A stretch of 64,000 nucleotides of DNA from assembly GCF_007954425.1 (NCBI RefSeq), contig NZ_CP042345.1:3036001-3100000 (forward strand), written 5' to 3'. Below the pieces are notes generated by a model, which saw only the letters and a program-made list of their open reading frames with translations, ran no database searches and was not told where the DNA came from. Each line of letters begins with the position of its first letter. Position 1 is the stretch's first letter. This DNA comes from Novosphingobium ginsenosidimutans (GTDB taxonomy: Bacteria; Pseudomonadota; Alphaproteobacteria; Sphingomonadales; Sphingomonadaceae). Position numbers and translations under genes: made by a program. Below are positions 27,830 to 36,349 of the stretch, piece by piece.

Positions 27830-28771
27830 ATGTCCACCCGGCACCTGGTCGATCCCGAGCTGCTGCCGCTGCTCGATCTGCTGCCGCCGACCGATCTGGC
27901 GGCGATGGACCTCAACGAACTGCGCGAGACCAGCAACGCGCGCTATGCCTTCCTTGGTGCCCCGCCGCTTGCGCCGGTGGTCCACACCATCGACGGTCCG
28001 GGTGGGCCGCTTGACATCTATCTCTACGATCCAGCCCCCGGCACGCCGGGCCGCGCCGCGCTGCTGCATATCCATGGCGGCGGGATGATCATGGGATCGG
28101 CCAGCGTGATGCAGGCTGGCCCGGCGGCCATGGCACAGGCGCTCGGCATCCCTGTCGCTTCGGTCGAGTATCGTCTTGCCCCTGAACATCCCTTCCCAGC
28201 CCCGCAGGAAGACTGCCTGGCTGCCCTGAAGTGGCTGGCCGATCTGCCCGAGGTCGACCTGGAACGCGTCGGCATCACCGGTGAGAGCGCCGGCGGCGGG
28301 CTCGCGGCATCGGTGGCCCTGATGGCGCGCGATCTGGGCGGTCCGCAGCTGGCCGCGCAGTTCCTGACCTATCCTATGCTGGACCACCGCACCGGCGGTG
28401 ATAACTGCCCCTACAACAACGCCGCGACCGGGGAGTTTGTCTGGACCCGCTCCTCAAACCGCTATGGCTGGGGTGCGCTGAAAGGCAACTATGCGCCGAG
28501 CGACCATCGCAAGGGATGGTTCTCGCCCAGCCTTGCGGAAGACCTGTCCGGCCTTCCGCCGACCTGGATCGGCACGGGCAGCCTTGACCTGTTCTATGAT
28601 GAGGACCTGGATTACGCTCGCCGCCTGGTTGCAGCCGGGGTGCCGGTCGAACTGCATTCCTATCCGGGGGCGATCCATGCTTTCAACGCGGTCACGGAAA
28701 GCCGCCTCGCCAAGGCCTATGGCCGCGACCTGCTTGGCGCGATGGCGCACTGGCTGAGGGTCGCGGGATAA
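27830..28771 (+). CDS. Hormone-sensitive-lipase family esterase
   Basis: 313 residues. HGGG at 82-85 (oxyanion hole) and GESAGG with nucleophile S153 define the HSL family (group IV). The acid and histidine are probably in the DLFYDEDLD and GAIHAF segments. Five bases separate it from the previous lipase gene, and no strong ribosome binding site is seen, which fits coupled re-initiation. Third gene of the lipid operon. Confidence 0.88.
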   Translation: MSTRHLVDPELLPLLDLLPPTDLAAMDLNELRETSNARYAFLGAPPLAPVVHTIDGPGGPLDIYLYDPAPGTPGRAALLHIHGGGMIMGSASVMQAGPAAMAQALGIPVASVEYRLAPEHPFPAPQEDCLAALKWLADLPEVDLERVGITGESAGGGLAASVALMARDLGGPQLAAQFLTYPMLDHRTGGDNCPYNNAATGEFVWTRSSNRYGWGALKGNYAPSDHRKGWFSPSLAEDLSGLPPTWIGTGSLDLFYDEDLDYARRLVAAGVPVELHSYPGAIHAFNAVTESRLAKAYGRDLLGAMAHWLRVAG

Positions 28772-28774
28772 GCA

Positions 28775-28808
28775 AAAGGGCCGCACGGAAGGATCCGCAC
28801 GGCCCTTT
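28775..28808. terminator. Bidirectional terminator between convergent genes
   Basis: Nine-base perfect outer stem AAAGGGCCG / CGGCCCTTT, with A-tract on one side and T-tract on the other. It sits between the esterase stop and the stop of the minus-strand secreted protein, and can end transcription from both. Confidence 0.85.
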
Positions 28809-28825
28809 ATCTGAAAAACACTGGG

Positions 28826-29341
28826 TTAAACGGCCTGACCGTCAACGTTCACGTTGCGGATCCGGCCATCGCGATCGATCGTGCAGCTGAAGTTGCCATT
28901 GCCGGTGGTCGTACCGGTAATCCGCCAGCCACCGTCGTCACGATTGACGCTGTCGACCTCACCCACTCGGGTTCGGCCGCGATTCACTTCATCGATGCAG
29001 CGATTGATCGCGCTGTCGATCCCGGTGCCTTCGCGCCATTCCGGTTGATCTTCGTCGCTGCCATAGCGCGGCGCTTCTTCCCGGTCGCGCGGCAAGGGTT
29101 CGCGATAGTCGCGCTGGTCCTGACGCTGCTTGTTCGCCTTGCTGGCCGCACTGGCAATTGCGGCGATGCCGCCGATGATCAGGATGCCGGCCAGGATATC
29201 GCCGCCATCAACGCGATCGCGGTGGCGGTAATGGCCGCCCCAGCCATCGCCCCAGCCGCGCGCCAGGGCCGGCGTTGCCGCCATTGAGAACGAAGCCGCC
29301 AGCGCCAGGGCAGCGGCGCTCCGCTTGAACTTACCCGTCAT
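28826..29341 (-). CDS. Secreted protein with signal peptide and one hydrophobic helix (paralogue A)
   Basis: 171 residues from ATG with GGAAGGGG 8 bases upstream. Signal peptide of about 28 residues ending in ALA. It is followed by an Arg/Gly/His stretch, a hydrophobic helix DILAGILIIGGIAAIASAASK, a charged linker and a C-terminal domain with two cysteines (INRCIDEV and NFSCTID) that may form a disulfide. Shares layout and the helix with the gene just upstream. Family not recognised; periplasmic or membrane-anchored. Confidence 0.75.
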   Translation of the reverse strand: MTGKFKRSAAALALAASFSMAATPALARGWGDGWGGHYRHRDRVDGGDILAGILIIGGIAAIASAASKANKQRQDQRDYREPLPRDREEAPRYGSDEDQPEWREGTGIDSAINRCIDEVNRGRTRVGEVDSVNRDDGGWRITGTTTGNGNFSCTIDRDGRIRNVNVDGQAV

Positions 29342-29445
29342 TTGCTTGACCCCTTCCATAACGCGACTCGCGTCAGTGCTTGCAACGACCTAGGCGGCCC
29401 AGGCTTTCACCTGCCTGAACCGCCCAAAGTCTGGATCTTTAGCCG

Positions 29446-30045
29446 TTAGAGGCCACGGATCCCGCTATAGTCGAGGTCGACAATCCGGCCCCGCTCGATC
29501 CGGCACTTGAACGAGCCGGAGTCGTATCCGCGCAGATTGTCATTCCAGCCGCGGTAGTCGCCGTTCCAGCCCCGGCCGTAGTTGCCGTCACCACGGCGCC
29601 AGTCCCGACCGTTGCTATTGACCGCGATCCGCCCGCGCACTTCATAACCATAGCGCGTTTCGCGGATATCGCGGACGTCGGTCACATCGGCGCGGCCATA
29701 GCTGTAGCGCGCGGCGTTGCGTTCGGCGGCGTAGACGCATTGCTCCACCGCACGGCGGGCGCTGCCGCGTTGGGCATAGTCGTTGCGATAGCCGTAACCC
29801 TGGTTGTAGCCATAACCGCCGTAACCCGCGCGGTCATAGCGATAGTCGCGATCATAGCGATCGTTGTTGTTGCTGGCGGCCGAAGCCACAGCAGCAATCC
29901 CGCCGATGATCAGCGCGCCGGCAATAACATCGCCCGCGCTGATCCCGTCGCGGTCGCGATTGTCGGCGAACGCCGGGGTGGCCGAAGAGAACGCCATCGC
30001 GCCAGCCGCGATGGTCCCGACTAGGGCTTTGGACATGGTCTTCAT
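29446..30045 (-). CDS. Secreted Tyr/Gly/Arg-rich protein (paralogue B)
   Basis: 199 residues. Signal peptide ends at AFADN. Then comes the helix DVIAGALIIGGIAAVASAASN, nearly identical to that of paralogue A, a Tyr/Asp/Arg/Gly-rich linker (YRYDRAGYGGYGYNQGYGYR) and a C-terminal domain again with two cysteines (VEQCVYAA and SFKCRIER). The linker is much longer and more aromatic than in A. Its ribosome binding site lies in a long hairpin (30053-30100). Likely a tandem duplication; function unknown. Confidence 0.75.
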   Translation of the reverse strand: MKTMSKALVGTIAAGAMAFSSATPAFADNRDRDGISAGDVIAGALIIGGIAAVASAASNNNDRYDRDYRYDRAGYGGYGYNQGYGYRNDYAQRGSARRAVEQCVYAAERNAARYSYGRADVTDVRDIRETRYGYEVRGRIAVNSNGRDWRRGDGNYGRGWNGDYRGWNDNLRGYDSGSFKCRIERGRIVDLDYSGIRGL

Positions 30046-30052
30046 CGTATCG

Positions 30053-30100
30053 ATCCTTCACTCTTCGGCGGGCATGATGGCCCGTCGTTGAGTGAAGGAT
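30053..30100 (-). promoter_or_regulatory. Long hairpin occluding the Shine-Dalgarno of paralogue B
   Basis: Read on the minus strand, arm ATCCTTCACTC (30100-30090) pairs perfectly with GAGTGAAGGAT (30063-30053). Inside is a 2x2 mismatch and a further 8-pair stem with one G-U and a six-base loop. The 3' arm contains AAGGA, 8 bases ahead of the ATG at 30045, so the ribosome binding site is base-paired. This layout fits a translational switch; no U-tract follows, so it is not a typical terminator. Confidence 0.6.
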
Positions 30101-30160
30101 TAGCGACTCGACCGTGGCGTGAAGCTGAACTCGGTCGTTAGGCTGCGTTCAGGTTTTAAA

Positions 30161-32311
30161 TCACTTTCCTGAACGTGGCACTTCCAAACCGCTCCACTGG
30201 GCCAGGAAGGCCAGCACGTCTGCACCTTCGGCCACGGCCTTGTCGGTCGGCTTGCCCGAGCCATGGCCGGCTCGGGTTTCGATCCGGATCAGGTGCGGCT
30301 TGTCGCCGGCCTTGGCGGCCTGGAGCGCCGCAGTGTACTTGAAGCTGTGGCCCGGAACCACGCGGTCATCGGTATCGGCTGTAGTCACCAGCATGGCCGG
30401 GTATTCCACCCCCACCTTGATGTTGTGATAGGGCGAGTAGGCCCGCAGGACGCGCCAATCGGCCTCCTTGCTGGGATAGCCATAGTCATCGACCCAATAA
30501 CGCCCGGCGGTGAAACGATCGAACCGCAGCATATCCATCACGCCTACAGCGGCATTGGCAGCAGCGAACAGGTCGGGCCGCTGATTGACCACCGCACCGA
30601 CCAGCAGACCGCCATTCGAACCGCCCTGAATGGTCAGGCCATTCTTCGGCGTGATCCCCTGCCCGATCAGATACTCGCCCGCCGCGATGAAATCGTCGAA
30701 TACGTTCTGCTTGTTGCCCAGGCGTCCGGCATCGTGCCAGGCCTTGCCGTATTCCCCGCCGCCACGCAGATTGGCCAGTGCAAAGGCTCCGCCAGCCTCA
30801 AGCCAGGCCATCCGCGCGGCCGAGAATCCGGGAGTGAGCGAGATATCAAACCCGCCGTAGCCATAGAGCAACGTCGGCACAGCCTTGCCCGCTTGGGCGA
30901 CATCCTTCTTGCGCACGACGAACATCGGCACCCGGGTGCCGTCCTTCGAATTGTAGAAGCGCTGCTCGATCGCATAGTCGGCTGGGTTGAAGGTCAGTTT
31001 CGGCAGCGCGAAGGGCTCGCTCTTGCCGGTGCGGGTGTCGAACCGGAAGATCCCGCTGGGCTGGTTGAAGCTGGAGAACGAATAGAACGTCTCAGGATCG
31101 CCCGGCTCGCCGGAAAAGCCCGAGGCCGTTCCGATCGCGTTGAGCGCGATCTGCTGGACCGGCTTGCCATCAAGCGAGCGAACCTCAGCCACCGACTTGG
31201 CATCTTTGAGATAGGACAGGATCAGGCGATCGCCGACAATCTCCGCGCGTTCCAGCGTTTCGGCGCGTTCGCCAATCACTTCTTCGAACTGCGGCCGCGC
31301 AGCGGCGACGTTGACCTTCACCACCTTAAGCTTCGGCGCATCCTTGTTGGTTACGAAGTACAGCGTGTCGCCCATCCCTTCGACCAGGCGCCAGTCGTTC
31401 TCGAGGCCCGCCACCAGTGTGCGCGCCTGCCACTTGCGGTTCTTGCCGAGCGGGATCAGGTGCAGCGCATAGCGGCTGTCGGTGCCCTTTGACGTGGTGA
31501 TCACCACCCAGCGCCCATCGTGCGTTACCTGTGCGCCGTGGCCCAGTTCGGGGTCGTTCGGGGTCGAATAGACCAGTTCGTCCTGCGACTGCGGCGTGCC
31601 GATGCGGTGGAAATAGATCGCCTGGTTCTTGTTGAGCGACTGGAACTCCGCCCCCGGCTGCGGCTCGGGAAAGCGCGAGTAGAGGAAGCCCTCGCTTCCG
31701 ACCCAGGCGATGCCGGTGAACTTGGCCCACTTGATGCCATCGCCCAGGTCCTTGCCGGTCGTGACGTCCAGCACCTTGATCGTCCGCCAGTCCGATCCGC
31801 CATCCTGGATCGAATAGGCCAGCAGCTTGCCGTTCTTCGATGGCACCCAGGCATCGAGCGCCGTCGCGCCGTCCTTGGCCCAGGCGTTGGGGTCGATCAG
31901 CAGCTTGGGCGTGCCGTTGAGCCCCTTGCGCACGAACAGCTGTGACTGGTTCTGCAGCCCGGAATTGCGCATGTAGAAGTAATAGCCGCCAGCCTTGCGC
32001 GGCAGGCCGAAGCGTTCATAATTCATCAGCGACTTGATCCGCTGGGCGAACCATTCGCGTTGGGGCAGCTGCGCAAGGTAGCCCTGAGTCAGGGTATTCT
32101 GCTTGGCCACCCATTCGGCCACGGCCTTGTCGGTGCGGACATCGTTTTCCAACCAGCGATAGGGATCGGGGACCGCTTCGCCGAACTGCGTCTCGACGAG
32201 ATCGACTTTGCTGGTTTCCGGATAGGACAGGGTCATCTTTTCGGCAGCGACGGGAGTGACAAGCGAAAGGGCAACAAGTGCGGCCAAGGTGGCCGGAAGG
32301 CGGCGCGACAT
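30161..32311 (-). CDS. Prolyl oligopeptidase (S9A), exported
   Basis: 716 residues, usual length for prolyl oligopeptidase. Signal peptide about 23 residues (ends PVAAE). PDPYRWLEND is the S9A N-terminal signature; the propeller follows; catalytic Ser in GGSNGG, acid in ADTDDRVVP, His in AGHGSG. Cleaves after proline in short peptides, in the periplasm. ATG at 32311 has GGAG upstream and gives a clean signal peptide; a longer start 15 codons upstream would spoil it. Confidence 0.93.
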   Translation of the reverse strand: MSRRLPATLAALVALSLVTPVAAEKMTLSYPETSKVDLVETQFGEAVPDPYRWLENDVRTDKAVAEWVAKQNTLTQGYLAQLPQREWFAQRIKSLMNYERFGLPRKAGGYYFYMRNSGLQNQSQLFVRKGLNGTPKLLIDPNAWAKDGATALDAWVPSKNGKLLAYSIQDGGSDWRTIKVLDVTTGKDLGDGIKWAKFTGIAWVGSEGFLYSRFPEPQPGAEFQSLNKNQAIYFHRIGTPQSQDELVYSTPNDPELGHGAQVTHDGRWVVITTSKGTDSRYALHLIPLGKNRKWQARTLVAGLENDWRLVEGMGDTLYFVTNKDAPKLKVVKVNVAAARPQFEEVIGERAETLERAEIVGDRLILSYLKDAKSVAEVRSLDGKPVQQIALNAIGTASGFSGEPGDPETFYSFSSFNQPSGIFRFDTRTGKSEPFALPKLTFNPADYAIEQRFYNSKDGTRVPMFVVRKKDVAQAGKAVPTLLYGYGGFDISLTPGFSAARMAWLEAGGAFALANLRGGGEYGKAWHDAGRLGNKQNVFDDFIAAGEYLIGQGITPKNGLTIQGGSNGGLLVGAVVNQRPDLFAAANAAVGVMDMLRFDRFTAGRYWVDDYGYPSKEADWRVLRAYSPYHNIKVGVEYPAMLVTTADTDDRVVPGHSFKYTAALQAAKAGDKPHLIRIETRAGHGSGKPTDKAVAEGADVLAFLAQWSGLEVPRSGK

Positions 32312-32328
32312 GCGGGTCTCCGAAAAGC

Positions 32329-32367
32329 AAAAGGCGAGGGCGACCCTAGCAGTCACCCTCGCCTTTT
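32329..32367 (-). terminator. Rho-independent terminator of the ribosomal operon (after rplQ)
   Basis: Perfect 12-base stem AAAAGGCGAGGG / CCCTCGCCTTTT around a 15-base loop, T-rich on exit, 30 bases past the rplQ stop. Strongest terminator of the block and the natural end of the alpha operon. Confidence 0.92.
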
Positions 32368-32396
32368 CAACTGGACCAAAGGTCGCAGCGCAGTGC

Positions 32397-32810
32397 TTAC
32401 TCGGCGTCGTCAGCCATCATAACCGGACCCGAGTCCTGGCCCTTGGCCGAGGTGTCGCGATCAACCAGTTCGATCACCGCCAGCGGGGCAGCGTCCGAAG
32501 CGCGGACGCCGGCCTTGATCACGCGGGTATAGCCACCCTGACGGTCGGCGTAACGCGCAGCCAGAACTTCGAACAGCTTCTTTTCCTGCGCTTCGTCGAG
32601 CAGGCGGGCATGGGCCAGACGGCGGTTCGACAGGCCACCGTGCTTCGCCAGCGTGATCAGCTTTTCCAGGTAGGGACGCAGTTCGCGCGCCTTGGGCAGC
32701 GTGGTGGTGATCTGTTCGTGCTTGATAAGGGCCGCCGACATATTGCGCAGCAGCGCCTTACGGTGGCTGGAAGTGCGATTGAGCTTACGCCCGCCAAGCT
32801 TGTGACGCAT
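32397..32810 (-). CDS. rplQ: 50S ribosomal protein L17
   Basis: 137 residues; [20 protein letters not shown] is the L17 N-terminus that binds 23S rRNA near the exit-tunnel rim. The tail ending MMADDAE is an acidic extension of about ten residues beyond the E. coli length. Last gene of the alpha operon, separated from rpoA by a hairpin that may lower its expression. Confidence 0.97.
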   Translation of the reverse strand: MRHKLGGRKLNRTSSHRKALLRNMSAALIKHEQITTTLPKARELRPYLEKLITLAKHGGLSNRRLAHARLLDEAQEKKLFEVLAARYADRQGGYTRVIKAGVRASDAAPLAVIELVDRDTSAKGQDSGPVMMADDAE

Positions 32811-32889
32811 GGGTCATTCCTTTGTTCGTTATGGGCCCGTATCAGGTAGCCCGTAGCTGGCAGCAGTCGCGGTTGCTGCCGAAAACCGT

Positions 32890-32911
32890 CGGGGCACCCG
32901 CAGGTGCCCCG
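32890..32911 (-). terminator. Attenuator-like hairpin between rpoA and rplQ
   Basis: Stem CGGGGCACC / GGTGCCCCG with a four-base loop (CGCA on the plus strand), followed on the minus strand by GACGGTTTTC. A short, weak T-tract suggests partial termination or an RNA processing site, not a full stop. Confidence 0.55.
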
Positions 32912-32918
32912 AAACTGG

Positions 32919-33977
32919 TTAGCCCAGCAGCTCCTGCTCGAGCTTCTTGGCCATTTCTTCAATGTTCTCCGGCGGCCAGCCAGGGATGTCCATGCCAAGG
33001 CGCAGACCCATCGAGCTCAGGACTTCCTTGATCTCGTTGAGCGACTTGCGGCCGAAGTTCGGCGTGCGGAGCATCTCGGCCTCGGTCTTCTGGACCAGGT
33101 CGCCGATGTAGATGATATTGTCGTTCTTGAGGCAGTTGGCCGAACGCACCGACAGCTCGAGCTCGTCGACCTTCTTGAGAAGGTAACGGTTGAGCTGGTT
33201 GGTGTCGCTTTCCTCGGCCGGAGCAGCCGCCATGCCGATCATCGGCGAGGCGCCCATCGGCACCGCATCATCGAAGTGGACGAACAGCGAGAGCTGGTCC
33301 TGGAGGATGCGCGCCGCATAGGCCACGGCGTCTTCCGGGGTAACCGTGCCGTCGGTTTCGACGGTCAGGTTCAGCTTGTCGTAGTCCAGTTCCTGCCCGA
33401 TGCGGGCATTGTCGACCTTGTACGAAACCTGGCGGACCGGCGAGTAGAGCGAGTCGACCGGGATAAGCCCGATTGGCGCATCAATCGGACGGTTCGACAC
33501 GGCCGGGACATAGCCCTTGCCGGTGTCGGCAGTCAGTTCCATGTTCAGCGTCGCACCTTCGTCGAGGTGGCAGATCACGAGGTCCTTGTTCATGACCTCG
33601 ATGTCACCCGAGACGGCGATGTCGCCAGCCTTGACTTCAGCCGGGCCGGTTGCCGAAAGCTGCAAGCGCTTCGGGCCTTCGCCCTGCATCTTCAGCGCGA
33701 TCTGCTTCACGTTCAGGACGATGTCGGTGACATCTTCACGCACGCCAGCGAGCGACGAGAATTCGTGCAGCACGTTCTCGATCTTGATCGAGGTGATGGC
33801 CGCGCCCTGCAGCGAGGACAGCAGCACCCGGCGCAGCGCATTGCCCAGCGTCAGGCCGAAACCGCGCTCGAGCGGCTCCGCGACGAAAGTGGCACGGCGC
33901 TTGGGGTCGTTGCCCGGCTTCACCTCGAGGGCGTTGGGCTTCTTGAGTTCCTGCCAGTTCTTGATGTTGACAGTCAT
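32919..33977 (-). CDS. rpoA: DNA-directed RNA polymerase subunit alpha
   Basis: 352 residues. N-terminal assembly domain with [19 protein letters not shown] (about residues 37-55) and C-terminal domain with two helix-hairpin-helix elements ([14 protein letters not shown] and [16 protein letters not shown]) that bind UP elements and activators. A linker around 250-260 (AAAPAEES) joins them. Normal alphaproteobacterial length and position after rpsK. Confidence 0.98.
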   Translation of the reverse strand: MTVNIKNWQELKKPNALEVKPGNDPKRRATFVAEPLERGFGLTLGNALRRVLLSSLQGAAITSIKIENVLHEFSSLAGVREDVTDIVLNVKQIALKMQGEGPKRLQLSATGPAEVKAGDIAVSGDIEVMNKDLVICHLDEGATLNMELTADTGKGYVPAVSNRPIDAPIGLIPVDSLYSPVRQVSYKVDNARIGQELDYDKLNLTVETDGTVTPEDAVAYAARILQDQLSLFVHFDDAVPMGASPMIGMAAAPAEESDTNQLNRYLLKKVDELELSVRSANCLKNDNIIYIGDLVQKTEAEMLRTPNFGRKSLNEIKEVLSSMGLRLGMDIPGWPPENIEEMAKKLEQELLG

Positions 33978-34083
33978 GTACTTCCCCTAGGGTCTTGTTT
34001 TGGCGGGAACGGCCGCTGCGCTTTTCAGCACCGCGACCGATCCGAAACTGCGGCGATGGGGCCCCACCGCCGCGAATGCACGA

Positions 34084-34473
34084 TCAGACGCGACGACGCT
34101 TCGAAGGCCGGACCCCATTGTGCGGGATCGGGGTGACGTCGCGGATCGAAGTGATGGTGAAGCCAACGGCCTGGAGGGCACGCAGCGCGCTTTCGCGGCC
34201 CGAACCGGGGCCCTTCACTTCGACTTCGAGGGTGCGCACGCCGTGTTCGGCGGCCTTCTTGCCGGCGTCGTCCGCAGCCACCTGAGCGGCATAGGGGGTC
34301 GACTTGCGGCTACCCTTGAAGCCCATCATGCCGGCGCTGGACCAGGAGATCGCATTGCCCTGGGCGTCGGTGATGGTGATCATCGTGTTGTTGAAGCTGG
34401 CATTCACGTGGGCGATGCCGCTGGTGATGTTCTTCCGCTCGCGGCGCTTAATGCGCTGGGGTTCGCGTGCCAT
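34084..34473 (-). CDS. rpsK: 30S ribosomal protein S11
   Basis: 129 residues; [18 protein letters not shown] and the C-terminal [19 protein letters not shown] are S11 hallmarks. It contacts the 690 loop of 16S rRNA and, with S7, lines the E site. 55 bases after rpsM. Confidence 0.98.
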   Translation of the reverse strand: MAREPQRIKRRERKNITSGIAHVNASFNNTMITITDAQGNAISWSSAGMMGFKGSRKSTPYAAQVAADDAGKKAAEHGVRTLEVEVKGPGSGRESALRALQAVGFTITSIRDVTPIPHNGVRPSKRRRV

Positions 34474-34528
34474 TTGGTTGTCCTACTCGAATATCGGGAA
34501 GGGAAAGCTGCGGGCCTGAGCCTGCTGC

Positions 34529-34897
34529 TTACTTCTTCTTGCCGGCGATGGGCTTCGCCTTACCCTTGCGGGTACGGGCGTTGGTGTGCGTGCGCTGACC
34601 GCGAACCGGCAGACCCTTACGGTGACGCAGGCCGCGATAGCAGGCCAGGTCCATCAGGCGCTTGATGTTCATCGCGGTCTCGCGGCGGAGGTCACCCTCA
34701 ACCGTGTGCTCGGCGTCGATCGTTTCGCGGATGTGCAGGACTTCCTGGTCAGAAAGATCCGAAACGCGACGGGTATGGTCGATACCCAGCTTGTCGACGA
34801 TCTGGCGGGCCTTGAACGGGCCGATACCGTGAATGTAGGTGAGCGCGATAAGAACGCGCTTGTTGGTGGGGATATTGACCCCGGCAATACGAGCCAC
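34529..34897 (-). CDS. rpsM: 30S ribosomal protein S13
   Basis: 122 residues; begins [15 protein letters not shown] and ends in the basic tail [10 protein letters not shown] that reaches the P site. [21 protein letters not shown] is the rRNA-binding segment. First gene of the alpha operon, after a 181-base leader containing a candidate promoter and a terminator-like hairpin. Confidence 0.98.
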   Translation of the reverse strand: MARIAGVNIPTNKRVLIALTYIHGIGPFKARQIVDKLGIDHTRRVSDLSDQEVLHIRETIDAEHTVEGDLRRETAMNIKRLMDLACYRGLRHRKGLPVRGQRTHTNARTRKGKAKPIAGKKK

Positions 34898-34971
34898 TTA
34901 CTTCTCCATGCTCCACAGAAGGCGGCGGGTGTCCACGACCTTCCATCTCAACGCTCATTCGTTAGAACGGC

Positions 34972-35016
34972 AAAAAGCCCGGTTGGCGCGCGCAATGGCC
35001 CTCGCCTTCCGGACTT
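34972..35016 (-). terminator. Terminator/attenuator in the rpsM leader
   Basis: On the minus strand AGTCCGG-aa-GGCG pairs with CGCC-aa-CCGGGCT (one G-U), followed by TTTTTG. It lies just downstream of the candidate promoter at 35042-35070. It may end transcripts coming from secY-adk, or attenuate the alpha operon. Confidence 0.6.
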
Positions 35017-35041
35017 ATCCGTTCATGCCGAATGGACCGGG

Positions 35042-35070
35042 CGCTTATGCTGATTCGGCCAAGGTGTCAA
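35042..35070 (-). promoter_or_regulatory. Candidate promoter of rpsM-rpsK-rpoA-rplQ
   Basis: Minus strand TTGACA, 17 bases, TAAGCG. Perfect -35 and a GC-containing -10 like those proposed for rpsL and rpsJ in this window. It starts 9 bases after the stop of the exported SRPBCC gene. Confidence 0.5.
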
Positions 35071-35078
35071 CGCCGCAG

Positions 35079-35657
35079 TTAAGGTGCCAGCTTCAACGGT
35101 GCGCTATCGGGCATCGGACCGCCAGCCTTATCGGCCAAGCGCTGGACCTGTTCGGCCAGAACCTTGTCCACCAGCGGCGCCAGCTCGGCCGGCTTGGCCT
35201 GCCAGACCCCACCCACGGCATAGCGCCATTTGATCTGCGTACCATCTCCCACCTTCTTGAGGGTGATGGTGAGCACCCCATGCACTGCCTCGCCCTGCAG
35301 AGGGCCAAGGCCGCCGGTCATCCGCAGTACCCCGCGCTGGGGATCGATATATACCACGTGCATATGCTCGACACTGCCCATCCGCTGACCTTCGGGCGCA
35401 TCGGCCGGTTTGGGCAGCTTCTCGCAAAAGCAGCCGGTAGCCTGGGCATCGAGGTAGAGATTGGCAGCATCGCCCGAATAGGTGTGGCTGGGTGACCACC
35501 ACTGGTTGGGCGCGATCAGGACTTTCCAGACAGCAGCCGGCTCAGCCGCAACGGTCGCAGCGTGGTCGCTGACGAAGCCGGCATCGGTGCTGGCCGAAAG
35601 TTCCGCCCGGGCCGGCGATGCCAGCACCAGCGCGGTCAGGATAAGTGAACGGTACAT
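35079..35657 (-). CDS. Exported SRPBCC (START-like) protein in the ribosomal cluster
   Basis: 192 residues. Signal peptide of 18 residues (ends ARAE), then one SRPBCC fold: AAEPAAVWKVLIAPNQWWSPSHTYSGD near the start, HMHVVYIDPQRGVLRMTGGLGPLQ in the middle. The mature protein would be periplasmic and bind a hydrophobic ligand. A very strong Shine-Dalgarno (GGGGAGGGAAGGG) precedes the ATG; only 23 bases separate it from adk, so it belongs to the secY-adk transcript. It is not a standard member of this cluster. Confidence 0.8.
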   Translation of the reverse strand: MYRSLILTALVLASPARAELSASTDAGFVSDHAATVAAEPAAVWKVLIAPNQWWSPSHTYSGDAANLYLDAQATGCFCEKLPKPADAPEGQRMGSVEHMHVVYIDPQRGVLRMTGGLGPLQGEAVHGVLTITLKKVGDGTQIKWRYAVGGVWQAKPAELAPLVDKVLAEQVQRLADKAGGPMPDSAPLKLAP

Positions 35658-35680
35658 CGCCCTTCCCTCCCCTTACAGGA

Positions 35681-36328
35681 TCAGGAAGCGATAACCTGTT
35701 CGATGGCCGCCGTCACCTGGTCCATGTCAGCCATGCCGTCGACGCGGCTGACAATCCCCCGCGCTTCATAGATCGGCAGGATCGGCGCGGTCTTGGCGCG
35801 ATACTCGGCCATGCGGGTGCGAACCGTTTCCTCGTTATCGTCGGGTCGGCGCTTGAACTCGGTCGAGCCGCACTTGTCACAGACGCCGTCGACCTTGGGG
35901 CGTTCGAACTTGTCGTGATAACCCTTGCCGCAGTTGGCGCAGGTAAACCGGCCGGTGATGCGTTCGACCAGCGCGTCCTCATCGACCGACAGTTCGATCA
36001 CGTGGTTCAGCGTGCGGCCGCGCTGGCCCAGGATCGCATCAAGCGAATGGGCCTGGGCTTCGGTTCGGGGATAGCCATCGAAGATCGCCCCGGTTTCCGG
36101 ACCCATCGCATCCAGCTCTTCTCCGATCAGTGCCGAGACGATTTCGTCCGACACCAGTTCGCCGCGCTCCATCACCGCCTTGGCCTGGAGGCCGACCGGG
36201 GTCGCCGCCTTGACCGCGGCGCGCAGCATGTCGCCGGTCGAGAGCTGGCGCATGCCGTGCCGCTCGACCAGGCGCTGCGCCTGCGTACCCTTGCCCGCAC
36301 CCGGGGGGCCCAGAAGGATGATGTTCAC
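35681..36328 (-). CDS. adk: Adenylate kinase with zinc-binding LID
   Basis: 215 residues. Interconverts ATP + AMP and 2 ADP. P-loop GPPGAGKGT at 7-15. The LID has two CxxC pairs (CANC and CDKC), so it should bind a structural zinc ion, unlike E. coli Adk. Follows secY by 21 bases, the classical spc-operon position. Confidence 0.97.
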   Translation of the reverse strand: MNIILLGPPGAGKGTQAQRLVERHGMRQLSTGDMLRAAVKAATPVGLQAKAVMERGELVSDEIVSALIGEELDAMGPETGAIFDGYPRTEAQAHSLDAILGQRGRTLNHVIELSVDEDALVERITGRFTCANCGKGYHDKFERPKVDGVCDKCGSTEFKRRPDDNEETVRTRMAEYRAKTAPILPIYEARGIVSRVDGMADMDQVTAAIEQVIAS

Positions 36329-36349
36329 GTCAGTACCCCCAAGTGCAGA

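Noticed and set aside
30135..30163. CGTTCAGG / CCTGAACG palindrome at the end of the prolyl oligopeptidase gene
   Set aside because: Stem of 8 overlaps the stop codon with a long loop and no T-tract; too weak to call a terminator.
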